30,880 nt of DNA from JBBSEZ01 sp038239195 (GTDB lineage: Bacteria > Planctomycetota > Planctomycetia > Gemmatales > Gemmataceae), in assembly GCA_038239195.1 (NCBI GenBank), contig JBBSEZ010000057.1, positions 1 through 30,880 of the forward strand, written 5' to 3'. Both the position numbers and the translations under genes were made by a program. Below, piece after piece: positions 1-7,524 of the stretch (its first letter is position 1; each line of letters opens with the position of its first letter). The notes below the pieces were generated by a model. The model saw only the letters and a list, made by a program, of their open reading frames with translations. It was not told the origin of the DNA and did not search any database.

Positions 1-78
1 ACCCGCCGCGCGGGGGGCGATCGCCCGATAGCGGGGCTGAAACAGCCTTCCTCGCGATGCATGACAGACCAGACGCTC

Positions 79-153
79 GGGCGGCGCAACGCCGCCCCGG
101 TGCAAAGCACCACAGCTAGACCTGACCTCCTGAACGGCCCGCCTGGCGGGGCC
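79..153. repeat. cluster of three short hairpins
   Basis: Three adjacent perfect or near-perfect stem-loops lie in the gene-free left edge. They are a 7-bp stem at 79-85/91-97 with loop GCAAC, a 5-bp stem at 99-103/107-111 with loop AAA, and a G/C-rich stem between about 136 and 153. I see no credible coding frame in 1-314. The stretch reads as intergenic repeat DNA of the kind common in planctomycete spacers. Confidence 0.5.
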
Positions 154-203
154 CCAAGCGTTCTATCGCGAGAAGGGAGGGCGGCAAGGGGCGACCTCCT
201 GGT

Positions 204-312
204 GGGTGGGGCCAAAGATCCGGGAGCGCGGATCGCCAGGCCGCAAGCGGCAGAGCGCCGGGGCCCGCCGCTTGCGGCTTGGCGGGGCCCTCCCGGAATC
301 GTTGCCCCACCC
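204..312. repeat. nested long inverted repeat downstream of the HTH gene
   Basis: Nested complementary arms are visible: 204-211 (GGGTGGGG) with 305-312 (CCCCACCC), about 218-226 with 290-300 (CCGGGAG/CTCCCGG core), and a perfect 12-bp pair 240-251 (GCCGCAAGCGGC) with 267-278. Together they could fold into one hairpin of about 110 nt. It begins just past the stop codon of the minus-strand HTH gene, so it could end that transcript. No T-run follows, and a dispersed spacer repeat is an equal possibility. Confidence 0.55.
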
Positions 313-314
313 AA

Positions 315-644
315 TCAGCCCGCCTTGCGCTTGGCCCCGAGTTGCCGCTCGAGCACCTTCTCGGCCGCCTCGTGCGCCTTCCAGTTGATCCCCGCTCCCT
401 CGGGAGGCAGCGCGACGCTCAGGTTGCAGACCTGCACGAATTCGGCCAGCGCCTCGCGGGGGATGCGGAAGCGGCCACTCACCTTGAGCGAGCGCAGGAC
501 CACGTCGCGCCCGCCGAGGGAGGTCCCGCCGCCCAGCCAGCGCCGCAGGGTGTAGCGCGAGACGCCGAGCTGGGCGGCGGCCTCCTTGACGGAGAGGGTG
601 TCGTCATCGGGGGCCAAGGGGATGGTGTTACTGTCCTGACTCAT
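315..644 (-). CDS. small excisionase/BldC-like helix-turn-helix protein
   Basis: This is a 109-residue protein. Residues about 16-37 (LSVKEAAAQLGVSRYTLRRW) form a MerR/excisionase-type helix-turn-helix, followed by a short wing ending in GRFRIPREALAEF (57-69), which is typical of small DNA-binding proteins that read a 'helix17' motif. The role is probably transcriptional regulation or recombination directionality; no integrase is visible, so a regulator is likelier. The C-terminal 35 residues are charged and match nothing I recognise. I chose the ATG at 644 because the frame upstream is unlike a protein; the Shine-Dalgarno is weak. It stands alone, between a palindrome upstream (691-712) and a long inverted repeat downstream. 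Confidence 0.75.
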   Translation of the reverse strand: MSQDSNTIPLAPDDDTLSVKEAAAQLGVSRYTLRRWLGGGTSLGGRDVVLRSLKVSGRFRIPREALAEFVQVCNLSVALPPEGAGINWKAHEAAEKVLERQLGAKRKAG

Positions 645-690
645 GGGGAGGCTCTCGGGGTGGTTGGGGCAACGTCGAGCGGGAAGAGGA

Positions 691-712
691 TGGTCGGGAA
701 AGGGCCCGACCA
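691..712. promoter_or_regulatory. perfect 8-bp palindrome upstream of the HTH gene
   Basis: TGGTCGGG (691-698) pairs perfectly with CCCGACCA (705-712) around a 6-nt centre. It lies 47-68 bp upstream of the HTH start codon, a suitable place for an operator of a small dimeric DNA-binding protein. This is inference from position and symmetry only. The rest of 645-924 shows no gene and no convincing promoter. Confidence 0.3.
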
Positions 713-880
713 CTGCCCCCGCGGTTGGTGGGGCAGGCGAGGGCGGGCGCGCGTCCGTCCACAGGGGATCGCGACCGACACATTGTTATCGGCGAATTCG
801 TGAGGAGGACTTCACCGAAGCTCGCCGCACTCCACGGAGGAAACTTGTTGAGACGGTGGCAAGGTTCGCGAAGTAGTGGT

Positions 881-906
881 CGGGGCTGACGCAACCCGAA
901 GCCCCG
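881..906 (-). terminator. candidate terminator after the glycosyltransferase
   Basis: CGGGGCT (881-887) and AGCCCCG (900-906) form a 7-bp G/C stem with a 12-nt loop, starting 18 bp past the stop codon of the minus-strand glycosyltransferase. No T-run follows, so it is a weak candidate. Confidence 0.35.
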
Positions 907-924
907 GTGGGAGGCGCTGGGGCG

Positions 925-2166
925 TCAAACGCAGGTCAACTCCTGATAGACCTCCCGCACAAACCGCATTCGGTCCTCCCACTCGAACTCGTGTCGCGTG
1001 CGTTGGCGGCCCGCCTCCCCCAGCCGACGCCGCAGGTCCGTGTCGGTGGACACGCGCAGCAGCGCTGCCGCCAGACTGTCCACGTTGCCGCAGGGCACCA
1101 GCAGGCCGTCCTGTTCGTGCCGGATGACGCACGCCACGCCCCCCGCCCGGTAGGCGACGTTCGGCGCCCCGTTGGCCCACGCCTCCAGCAGCACGAGGCC
1201 GAAGGAGTCCGACCGACTCGGCAGCGCGAAGACGTCCAGCCCGGCGAAGAAGTTGCGCTTTTGCCGCTCGTCCAGCGCGCCGAGTCGGCACACGCGCTCC
1301 GTCGGGCGGTACGCTCGCCAAAAGCGCTGGAAGTTCGGCATCTCCGGGCCGGCGAGGACAACGTGAAATCGACCGCCTCGAGCCCAGGCCCGTTCCGCCG
1401 CGCGCAGCAGATCGACGCTGCCCTTTTCGACGCTGTTATTGGCGAGGTGGCCGATCGCCACGTCCTCCGGCCCGACGCCCCATTCCGCCCGCGCCCGGGC
1501 CCGGTCGCCGCCCGTACACGACTCGCGGTCCAGGCCGTCGCCCTGCACCAGCAGCCGCTCGGGCGCCACGCCGCGCTGATGGAGCGCCTCGCGTTCCACC
1601 TCGGTCTTCACGAAGACGCGGTCGGCCGAACGCGCCAGCTCCATCAAGGCGGGCCGCAGGAACGCGCGGCGCGTCGCGTCGGCCGGGTCGTCGGGGTCGC
1701 CGGTGTGGACGCACGGGGTCAGGACGAACGGGACGCCCAACCGCCGCGCCAGCCGCCGGGCACAGGCGATGGGAAAGGCGTAGGGAAAGGCCGTGGCATG
1801 GACGAGGTCGAAGCGCTCGGGGCTGCGGCCGGCGTCGGCCCACATCCGCGCGCTGATGGGGTTACACGTCAGGGTCAGGGCCTGCCACCCGCGGTGCGGC
1901 CACAGCGACAGGGGCTTGAGCAGCCAGCGGCGGCCCGGCATCCGCCACAGGTTGTAACGCCGGACCTCGACGCCGTGTTCCCGGCTCGCACCGGCGGGCA
2001 GACAACGGCCGACCGGCGACCAGAGGGCCTGAAGGTCCACGGCGTTGCTGGTGAAGACCGTCACGTCGTCGCCGGCGGCCGCGAGCCAACGGCCGAGCCG
2101 GGCGAAGTAGGCTTCCGAGCCTCCCAGGGCGGGGGGGTAGCGCTGGACGAAATGAGCTACGCGCAT
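925..2166 (-). CDS. GT4-family glycosyltransferase (GT-B fold)
   Basis: This 413-residue protein is a retaining glycosyltransferase of family GT4, which moves a sugar from a nucleotide-sugar donor to a growing glycan in the cytoplasm. The N-terminal domain opens with MRVAHFVQRYPPALGGSEAY, which has the glycine-rich acceptor loop (PPALGGSE). The C-terminal donor domain carries VEKGSVDLLRAAERA near 246-260, and residues 320-328 (DSFGLVLLE) correspond to the EX7E motif with Asp in the first place. The length is normal. The ATG at 2166 is preceded at 9 nt by a strong ribosome site (AAGGAGG at 2176-2182), which rules out the longer reading through the repeat region. It runs opposite to the CapK-like gene but probably belongs to the same polysaccharide locus. 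Acceptor and sugar cannot be told from sequence. Confidence 0.88.
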   Translation of the reverse strand: MRVAHFVQRYPPALGGSEAYFARLGRWLAAAGDDVTVFTSNAVDLQALWSPVGRCLPAGASREHGVEVRRYNLWRMPGRRWLLKPLSLWPHRGWQALTLTCNPISARMWADAGRSPERFDLVHATAFPYAFPIACARRLARRLGVPFVLTPCVHTGDPDDPADATRRAFLRPALMELARSADRVFVKTEVEREALHQRGVAPERLLVQGDGLDRESCTGGDRARARAEWGVGPEDVAIGHLANNSVEKGSVDLLRAAERAWARGGRFHVVLAGPEMPNFQRFWRAYRPTERVCRLGALDERQKRNFFAGLDVFALPSRSDSFGLVLLEAWANGAPNVAYRAGGVACVIRHEQDGLLVPCGNVDSLAAALLRVSTDTDLRRRLGEAGRQRTRHEFEWEDRMRFVREVYQELTCV

Positions 2167-2326
2167 GGGCCGGGGCCTCCTTCCCGAACGCCTTTTTCTG
2201 GCCGGCGCACGTTGGTGGGACAAGGGTCGATTGCAACGGCGCAGGCGACCCCTGCGGCAAACCGCACTCTGCAAGCACGCGAGGGCGAGGCCCGTCTGAT
2301 CGCTGGACGATGCGAGCGCGGCCACA

Positions 2327-2487
2327 GAAGAACTCGAACAGAAGGCAACGAAGGCAACGAAGAAAGAAGAAGGAGGAAGGGGCCCGCGGCGCACCGCGAG
2401 ACACGGGGAGGAAGGCCGCATTGTCTCTGCTTCCTTCGTTGTCTTCGTTGTCTTCGTTGTCTTCGTTGCCTTCTGTTCGAGTTCTTC
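2327..2487. repeat. inverted repeat with 9-bp tandem repeat arms
   Basis: A perfect 27-bp inverted repeat (2327-2353 with 2461-2487) encloses about 107 bp. The right arm holds consecutive nine-base units: three copies of CTTCGTTGT at 2434-2460, then CTTCGTTGC at 2461-2469. The left arm has two complementary units. With one mismatch the pairing extends to about 37 bp. The overlapping reading frames encode only low-complexity Arg/Gln- or Leu/Cys-rich peptides and are not genes. It sits in a gene-free spacer of about 1.1 kb. Confidence 0.85.
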
Positions 2488-2791
2488 CGCAGGCTTGGCG
2501 CGAGCTCCGCACTTCCCGGATAGCCTCTCAAAGGTGGGCGAGGCGTTTTCTCTCGATCACTTCCGGCTGGAGTTGTTGTCCGCGCTCTCGTCGCGGAGGC
2601 CCCTGTTGGACAGAATCGCTGGTCCTGCTGCCGGGCCTCTCCCCTGGAGGTTGAATAGCCCCCGGCAGCGTTCTGCCCTTCCTCTTCTACCGCCACACCG
2701 CGCCCTCGGTCAAGCACCTGCGGCCTTCGCTGCGCCCCTCGCGCTGGCCGGGAGAGACGTTTGCGTGCCGCGCCAGAGGCACCTGTCCACC

Positions 2792-2875
2792 GTGGCCCCG
2801 TGGCCAATCGACTCCCCTGCGCTGGCACAAGCGCCGATTGAGCAAGGACTTGGGGAGCGAAAGCCACGGGGCCAC
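2792..2875. repeat. nested structured element, possible ncRNA or decayed mobile element
   Basis: A 13-bp perfect outer stem (2792-2804 GTGGCCCCGTGGC with 2863-2875) encloses an inner hairpin made of CAATCG (2805-2810) with CGATTG (2835-2840) and GCGC (2819-2822) with GCGC (2831-2834). CTCCCC (2812-2817) can instead pair with GGGGAG (2852-2857), so two folds compete. No coding frame here looks real. The surrounding 2488-3080 holds no recognisable gene. Confidence 0.5.
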
Positions 2876-3096
2876 CCCTCGGAGCGTTGGCCAGGTGGTC
2901 GGGTGACTTGCCCTGCCCGCGCCACGCCGGGCGCATCGGACGCGCTCCGCTCCGCGCTAACGGCTCCACCAGCGCGGGCACGCCCCGAGCAAGGTCGCGC
3001 CCTTTCCGGGCTTGACCCGGCGCCCGCACCTTGCCCATGATGTTGCCTTCCGGCCGGAGCGCCAGAGCGAGCCTGTTCCTTCAAGGAGGACGAACC

Positions 3097-3147
3097 ATGT
3101 CGGCAACAACCCATCCTCATTCGTTCTACCTCGTCCTCCGCACCTGA
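3097..3147 (+). CDS. possible 16-codon leader peptide with strong ribosome site
   Basis: The frame encodes MSATTHPHSFYLVLRT and stop. An AAGGAGGA ribosome site (3083-3090) stands 6 nt before the ATG, one of the best such sites in the window. The ribosome site is within GGAGGACGA (3085-3093), perfectly complementary to TCGTCCTCC (3131-3139) near the end of the frame, so it could be masked by a 9-bp stem. The layout resembles a translated leader ahead of the CapK-like gene. A promoter candidate downstream (3191-3219) could make that gene independent of it. Chance occurrence of so short a frame is possible. Confidence 0.3.
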   Translation: MSATTHPHSFYLVLRT

Positions 3148-3190
3148 GAAGGCCCCGGGCGCCCCAACCGCCTCGAGCCCCCAGTTGGGC

Positions 3191-3219
3191 TTGTCTTTCC
3201 AAGGCAGCCGATTTACACT
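3191..3219 (+). promoter_or_regulatory. sigma-70-like promoter candidate
   Basis: TTGTCT (3191-3196) and TACACT (3214-3219) are separated by exactly 17 bp and each match four of six consensus bases. Transcription would start near 3226, about 40 nt ahead of the CapK-like ATG. Planctomycete promoters are poorly defined, so this remains a candidate. Confidence 0.4.
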
Positions 3220-3265
3220 CCCTCTACCCGGATGTGCAGCCTGCTCATGGAGGAGCTCCTCGCTC

Positions 3266-4705
3266 ATGCCGTTCTACCCGCATTTGCTCCGCAACGTGGT
3301 GATGCCGCTGGCGCTCTGGCGCCGCGGCGAGAGCGCTCAGCTCTGCTACCAGCGCCAGTTCGAGCGCAGCCAGTTCCTCTCCGCCGATGCGCTGCGCGCC
3401 CTCCAGTGGCAGCGCCTGCGCGATCTCCTCGGCCATGCGTACGCCAACTGCCCGTTCTATCGGGAGCGCTTCGAGCAGAGCGGCGCCCACCCCGGCGACC
3501 TGCGCAGCCCCGAGGACCTCCGCCGCGCCCTGCCGCCGCTCACCAAGCAGGACGTCCAGGAGCACGGCGCGCGGCTCCTCGCCACCAACTGGCCCCGCGC
3601 GGACCTGATCCGCAACCAGACGGGCGGGTCCACCGGCCAGCCCATAGTCTTCTATCTGAGCCGCGATCGGAAATGCTCGCGCGCCGCCGCGACCGTGCGC
3701 CACAACCGCTGGGCCGGCTGGGAGGTCGGCGACCGCGCCGCCGTCATCTGGGGCGCCCCCGCCGACCGGCCCGCCGACAACTGGCGCTCGCGGCTTCGCG
3801 GCGCCTTGTTGCGCGAGCCGCTCTGGCTCGACACCGGGGCGCTGACCGAGGAGACCATGCTCGGCTTCCTCGCCGCCCTGCGCCAGTTCGAGCCGGGCAT
3901 CATCCAGGCCTACGCCCGCGCCGCCGTGCTGTTCGCGCGCTACCTCGAAACGTGCGGCCTGGTCCCGCCTCGGCCCCGGGCCATCGTGACCTCGGCCGAG
4001 GTGCTCGAGGCCGAGGACCGCGCCTTGCTCGAGCGCGTCTTCGGGGCGCCCGTGTTCAACCGCTACGGCTGCCGCGAAGTCAGCGTCATCGCCAGCGAGT
4101 GCCCCGCTCATTCCGGCCTGCACGTCATGGCGGAGGGGCTTTATCTCGAAATCGAAACGCCCGACGGCCCCGCCGAGCCGGGGACCATGGGCGCCATCCT
4201 CGTCACCGACCTGCTCAACCGCGCCATGCCGCTGATCCGCTATCGCATCGGCGACCTCGGCGCCTGGGCCCCCGGCGCATGCTCCTGCGGGCGGTCGTTG
4301 CCTCGCCTCGAGCGCGTGGCCGGGCGCGTCACCGACTTCCTGGTCGGCTGTGCCGGACAACTCGTCTCGGGCGTGTTCCTGGCCACCTACGTCGTCGCGC
4401 AGCGGCCGAGCCTGGGGCAGGTGCAGATCCATCAGGATCGCGCGGGGGCCGTCACCTACCGGGTCAAGCCAGGCCCCGGGTTCCAGGCCGACGCCGATGG
4501 GGCCTACCTGCGCGCCGCCACCCGTCGCTACCTGGGCGAGCCCGCCGACGCGGCGCTCGAGATCGTGGCCGAACTGCCGCGCGCCCCTTCGGGAAAGTTC
4601 CAGTTCAGCCGGTCAAGCGTGACGCCGGCCTTCCTCGGGCCCCGCCCGCGCGCGGCGCCGGCCGTTCTTGCTCCTTCGTGGCAACGTTGCCCTCCAACCC
4701 AGTGA
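3266..4705 (+). CDS. CapK/PaaK-like adenylate-forming enzyme (phenylacetate-CoA ligase family)
   Basis: This 479-residue protein belongs to the phenylacetate-CoA ligase family of ANL adenylating enzymes. The ATP loop is NQTGGSTGQP at 117-126. Further on come a YGCRE motif, the family's IRYRIGDLGAW segment with a following CSCGRSLP, and SGKFQF (442-447) near the C-terminus, which carries the expected catalytic lysine. In polysaccharide loci such proteins are called CapK-like and are thought to activate a carboxylic acid used to decorate the glycan; the substrate is unknown. Start choice: ATG 3266 follows GGAGGAG (3249-3255) at 10 nt. A deacetylase-like gene follows after 42 nt, so the two are probably co-transcribed. 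Confidence 0.88.
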   Translation: MPFYPHLLRNVVMPLALWRRGESAQLCYQRQFERSQFLSADALRALQWQRLRDLLGHAYANCPFYRERFEQSGAHPGDLRSPEDLRRALPPLTKQDVQEHGARLLATNWPRADLIRNQTGGSTGQPIVFYLSRDRKCSRAAATVRHNRWAGWEVGDRAAVIWGAPADRPADNWRSRLRGALLREPLWLDTGALTEETMLGFLAALRQFEPGIIQAYARAAVLFARYLETCGLVPPRPRAIVTSAEVLEAEDRALLERVFGAPVFNRYGCREVSVIASECPAHSGLHVMAEGLYLEIETPDGPAEPGTMGAILVTDLLNRAMPLIRYRIGDLGAWAPGACSCGRSLPRLERVAGRVTDFLVGCAGQLVSGVFLATYVVAQRPSLGQVQIHQDRAGAVTYRVKPGPGFQADADGAYLRAATRRYLGEPADAALEIVAELPRAPSGKFQFSRSSVTPAFLGPRPRAAPAVLAPSWQRCPPTQ

Positions 4706-4747
4706 TCTCGACTGCGAGACGATCCGCAACCGAACCGGGAACCTCCG

Positions 4748-6226
4748 ATGTCCACCGCCGCACGCTCTTTCGACCCCGAGGCACGACCGGCCCGCTGGCA
4801 GTCCCTCGCCCGTTTGCCCTTGCTGACCTACCGGCTCCTGCGCTGGCACGCGCTGCGCGGCGGCTGGCTCCTCGACCACCTGCGCCGGGGCCCCCGCTTC
4901 GATCGCCGCGCCTTCGCGCCCGACCAGCCGATCGACGTGATCGTGCTCTTCTCCGATCACTTCGAGCCGGCCCGGCGCTTCGGCGACGCCGTCGCCGTCG
5001 ATGCGGTGCGTTCCTGGTGCGAGGACTACGAAGCGCTCGCCGGGCGCCACCTGGACAGCGACGGCAGGCACCCGCAGCACACCTGGTTCTATCGCTGCGA
5101 CTATCCCAATGCCGGGTGTCTGCGCGAGCTGAGCGCCTCGGCGTTTCGCGGCTTCGGGGAGGTCGAGTTCCACCTCCATCACGGGTTCGATACGCACGCC
5201 TCGTTCGCGCAGGCGCTGGAGCGTGGCCTCGACTGGTTCAACTCCTACGGCGCCATGCTCGGCGCCGAGGCCCGGCCGCGGCGCCGCTTCGGCTACGTGG
5301 CCGGGAATTCGGCCCTGGACGACGGCGCCGGCGACCCCCAACTGAGCGGTTGCCCCACCGAACTGTGGGCCCTGCGCGACGCCGGCTGCTACGCCGACTT
5401 CACGTTCCCCGCCCTCGGCTCGCACGCCCAGCCGCGCACCACCAACTCGATCTATTACGCGCGGGAAGACGGGCGGCGCAAGTCCTACGACACGGGCACG
5501 CCCGCCGAGGTGGGCCGCGGGCCGTCCGGCGACCTGATGATCTTCCAGGGCCCAACGGCGTTCAACGGCTGGACCGGCTGCGTCGATGACGGGTCGCTCG
5601 AGAACACCTCGCCGGCGAGCCCGAAGCGGCTGCACGGCTGGCTGTCGTCGCACGTCCACGTGGTTGGCCGGCCCGAGTGGGCGTTCGTCAAGCTCTCGAC
5701 GCACGCGATGCAGAATCGGGCCTCGTTCCTGGGCGGCGCGACCGACGAGATGTTTTCGGCGATGGAGCACTGGTGGAACCGGCCCCCCTTCCGGCTGCAC
5801 TACGTCAGCGCCCGCGAGGCCCACAACCTCGTCAAGGCGGCGGAGGCGGGCCGATCCGGCAATCCCAACGACTTCCGCGACTTCGACGTGGCGCCGCCGG
5901 CCAACCGGGTGGCGTGCTGCAACGTGCCCTGGCGCCTGCGGGCCTCCACCCCCGCCCGCTTGCACGTCGAGGTGGGGGTGGGCCTGGCTAGTCCGCCGGC
6001 CGCGCGTCTGGAACTGGCCGGAAGAAACCTGCGTGGCGTTTCGGGGCGACTGCGCGAGGTGGAGGCCCACTTCGACCGGGCCGGAAGGACGACGGTGCGC
6101 CTCGAAGGCGAGGGGCCTTTCGAGGTCGAGGATCGCGACGGGGCCCTCACGTACCTGCCCGGCCCAGGCGTGTGGGAGCTGGCCGAGGAACGATGGGCCC
6201 CGGCGCAAGTTGTCGCCAGTGCTTAG
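4748..6226 (+). CDS. polysaccharide-deacetylase-superfamily-like protein of surface-glycan loci
   Basis: This 492-residue protein has no clear signal peptide. It resembles a conserved but poorly characterised family that I associate with exopolysaccharide loci and that seems to have a NodB-like deacetylase barrel. Conserved blocks include VIVLFSDHFEP (about 61-71), where Asp and His could bind metal, DGRHPQHTWFY, VEFHLHHGFDTH, GCYADFTFPA with TNSIYYA, HGWLSSHVHVVGRPEW and a late HYVSAREAHNLVKAAEAG block. The C-terminal 90 residues look like a small beta domain. The standard NodB motif order is not obvious, so the activity (removal of acyl groups from a glycan) is inference. It follows the CapK-like gene by 42 nt in the same direction and ends at a strong inverted repeat. 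Confidence 0.6.
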   Translation: MSTAARSFDPEARPARWQSLARLPLLTYRLLRWHALRGGWLLDHLRRGPRFDRRAFAPDQPIDVIVLFSDHFEPARRFGDAVAVDAVRSWCEDYEALAGRHLDSDGRHPQHTWFYRCDYPNAGCLRELSASAFRGFGEVEFHLHHGFDTHASFAQALERGLDWFNSYGAMLGAEARPRRRFGYVAGNSALDDGAGDPQLSGCPTELWALRDAGCYADFTFPALGSHAQPRTTNSIYYAREDGRRKSYDTGTPAEVGRGPSGDLMIFQGPTAFNGWTGCVDDGSLENTSPASPKRLHGWLSSHVHVVGRPEWAFVKLSTHAMQNRASFLGGATDEMFSAMEHWWNRPPFRLHYVSAREAHNLVKAAEAGRSGNPNDFRDFDVAPPANRVACCNVPWRLRASTPARLHVEVGVGLASPPAARLELAGRNLRGVSGRLREVEAHFDRAGRTTVRLEGEGPFEVEDRDGALTYLPGPGVWELAEERWAPAQVVASA

Positions 6227-6283
6227 TTCTTGGTGCTTGGCAGAAGACAGACGGGCCCTCTTTGCTAAGCCCCAAGAACTAAG
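6222..6283 (+). terminator. 20-bp inverted repeat at the end of the CapK/deacetylase operon
   Basis: CTTAGTTCTTGG (6222-6233) is perfectly complementary to 6272-6283, and the pairing extends to 20 bp (6222-6241 with 6264-6283) with two mismatches. It overlaps the stop codon of the deacetylase-like gene. The left arm reads as degenerate 7-mers (GCTTAGT, TCTTGGT, GCTTGGC). It is A/T-rich compared with its surroundings, so it may be a terminator, a dispersed repeat, or both. Confidence 0.55.
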
Positions 6284-6297
6284 GACGAGCGCTGTTC

Positions 6298-6326
6298 TTG
6301 ACAGGACTTGGCCCCTTGCTTAGAGT
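6298..6326 (+). promoter_or_regulatory. sigma-70-like promoter for the PEP-CTERM gene
   Basis: A perfect TTGACA (6298-6303) is followed after exactly 17 bp by TAGAGT (6321-6326), four of six bases of the -10 consensus. It lies just past the preceding terminator-like repeat. It would give a leader of about 180 nt before the ATG at 6513, long enough for post-transcriptional control, although I recognise no riboswitch there. Confidence 0.5.
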
Positions 6327-6512
6327 GTGTCCTCCAATGGGCAAAGTGGCCCAGCGGATGGACTGCCCTTACTCGAGTTGCACGCGGAGGTGTTCTGCTG
6401 CTCTTCAGACTTGCTCCTTCCTCCCGGTACGACCTCGCGTAGGACGCATGAGATCGCCCCGGCCAAGTCGTTCAGTGTGGTCAAGACCACGGACAGGAAA
6501 GGACCCACGCTA

Positions 6513-7193
6513 ATGAAACGGTATTTCTATGCCTGCGCGCCCGTCGTCGCCCTGCTGCTTGCGGGGACCGTCGCTCGCGCCGATCCGAGCACGCCCGATG
6601 CGGTGCAGTGGACGTACAACTTCACTCCCACGCTGCCGGGCAACCCGGGCGTGCCGATCACGGCCATCACGGCGGACGGCAACCCCAACGCCGGCGTCAC
6701 CCTGACGAACGATCTGACGAAGACCGCGGTCGGCAGTTCCGACGTCGTCGCGACGAACTTGCGCGTCTTCATTTCTCCCGGCACCCCGCCGCAGTCGTTC
6801 GTCACCAACGGCGGGTATGGCCTCGCCCTGGTGCTGACGATGACCGACTCGAACGGCCTTCACACCGCCACGCTGAACTTCAGCGGCAGCCTGGGGGGGA
6901 CGTTCTCGACCGACAATGCCAACATCACCAACACCCCGTTTGCCACGCAGACGGCGGGGCTGGGGGACTGGAACTTCACCGTGTCGGGGAACCCGTTCGC
7001 GCCGCCGGGGCCGCCCGACCAGACCCAGGCGGGGGCCATTGGGTTCCACGTGGCCATCAGCACGCTCAGCATCACGACGGTCAGCACCCCGGAGCCCTCG
7101 ACGATGCTGCTGTCGGGCCTCGGCATGAGCTTTCTGGGCTTCGCCTCGTGGCGCAAGCGTCGGGCCAAGGCCCGGCTCGCGCTGGTGGCATGA
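6513..7193 (+). CDS. PEP-CTERM-anchored secreted protein
   Basis: This 226-residue secreted protein starts with a classic signal peptide (MKRYFYACAPVVALLLAGTV, probable cleavage after ARA at about 24). It ends with a PEP-CTERM sorting tail: PEPST at 193-197, a hydrophobic stretch (MLLSGLGMSFLGFA), then the basic cluster RKRR (214-217). In known systems an exosortase cuts at the PEP motif and the protein reaches the surface together with exopolysaccharide. The body is Thr/Asn/Gly-rich and beta-like (NITNTPFATQTAGLGDWNF) with no enzyme motif. ATG 6513 follows an AGGAAAGGA stretch. It stands alone between its own promoter candidate and a strong hairpin terminator. No exosortase gene is present in the window. 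Confidence 0.9.
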   Translation: MKRYFYACAPVVALLLAGTVARADPSTPDAVQWTYNFTPTLPGNPGVPITAITADGNPNAGVTLTNDLTKTAVGSSDVVATNLRVFISPGTPPQSFVTNGGYGLALVLTMTDSNGLHTATLNFSGSLGGTFSTDNANITNTPFATQTAGLGDWNFTVSGNPFAPPGPPDQTQAGAIGFHVAISTLSITTVSTPEPSTMLLSGLGMSFLGFASWRKRRAKARLALVA

Positions 7194-7264
7194 GGGCTCG
7201 GCACGCGGTAGCCCAGGCCCGCTCGAAGTCGCGACGAACCGCCCCGTTGGCAACTGCTGGACCG

Positions 7265-7298
7265 CTGCCCGGACATCCGCCGTCGCATGTCCGGGCAG
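7265..7298 (+). terminator. hairpin terminator after the PEP-CTERM gene
   Basis: CTGCCCGGACAT (7265-7276) and ATGTCCGGGCAG (7287-7298) form a perfect 12-bp stem with a 10-nt loop, 72 bp past the stop codon. No T-run follows. Confidence 0.6.
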
Positions 7299-7524
7299 GC
7301 CGGCCCAGCCTGCTCGACACAACCGGAGAACGCCCGACGCCCTGACGATTTTGCTCGCACGCTTTCCCTCGCCAAGCCCAAGCACCCCGGACGAGCGACC
7401 TCGAGATGAGTGGCTTCTTCCCCCCTGGCCGATTTCTCGCCTTCCACCCTTCCTGTCGTGGGCAGGGGGCCGCGTTGCGCTCCCCGTCCGTGTCTCCCCC
7501 CGTGCCTCCCCAGGGCGCCCTTCG

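Noticed and set aside
2310..2654. Arg/Gln-rich small protein encoded across the nine-base repeats
   Set aside because: The frame is produced by the repeat itself; the same happens in other frames and on the other strand.
2488..3080. Decayed transposase in the gene-free spacer
   Set aside because: Inverted repeats are present, but no frame shows a DDE or other transposase motif, so a mobile element cannot be supported.
6310..6323. TTGGCCCCTTGCTT as a sigma-54 promoter for the PEP-CTERM gene
   Set aside because: The GG-to-GC spacing is several bases too short for a -24/-12 element; the TTGACA/TAGAGT pair with 17-bp spacing explains the site better.
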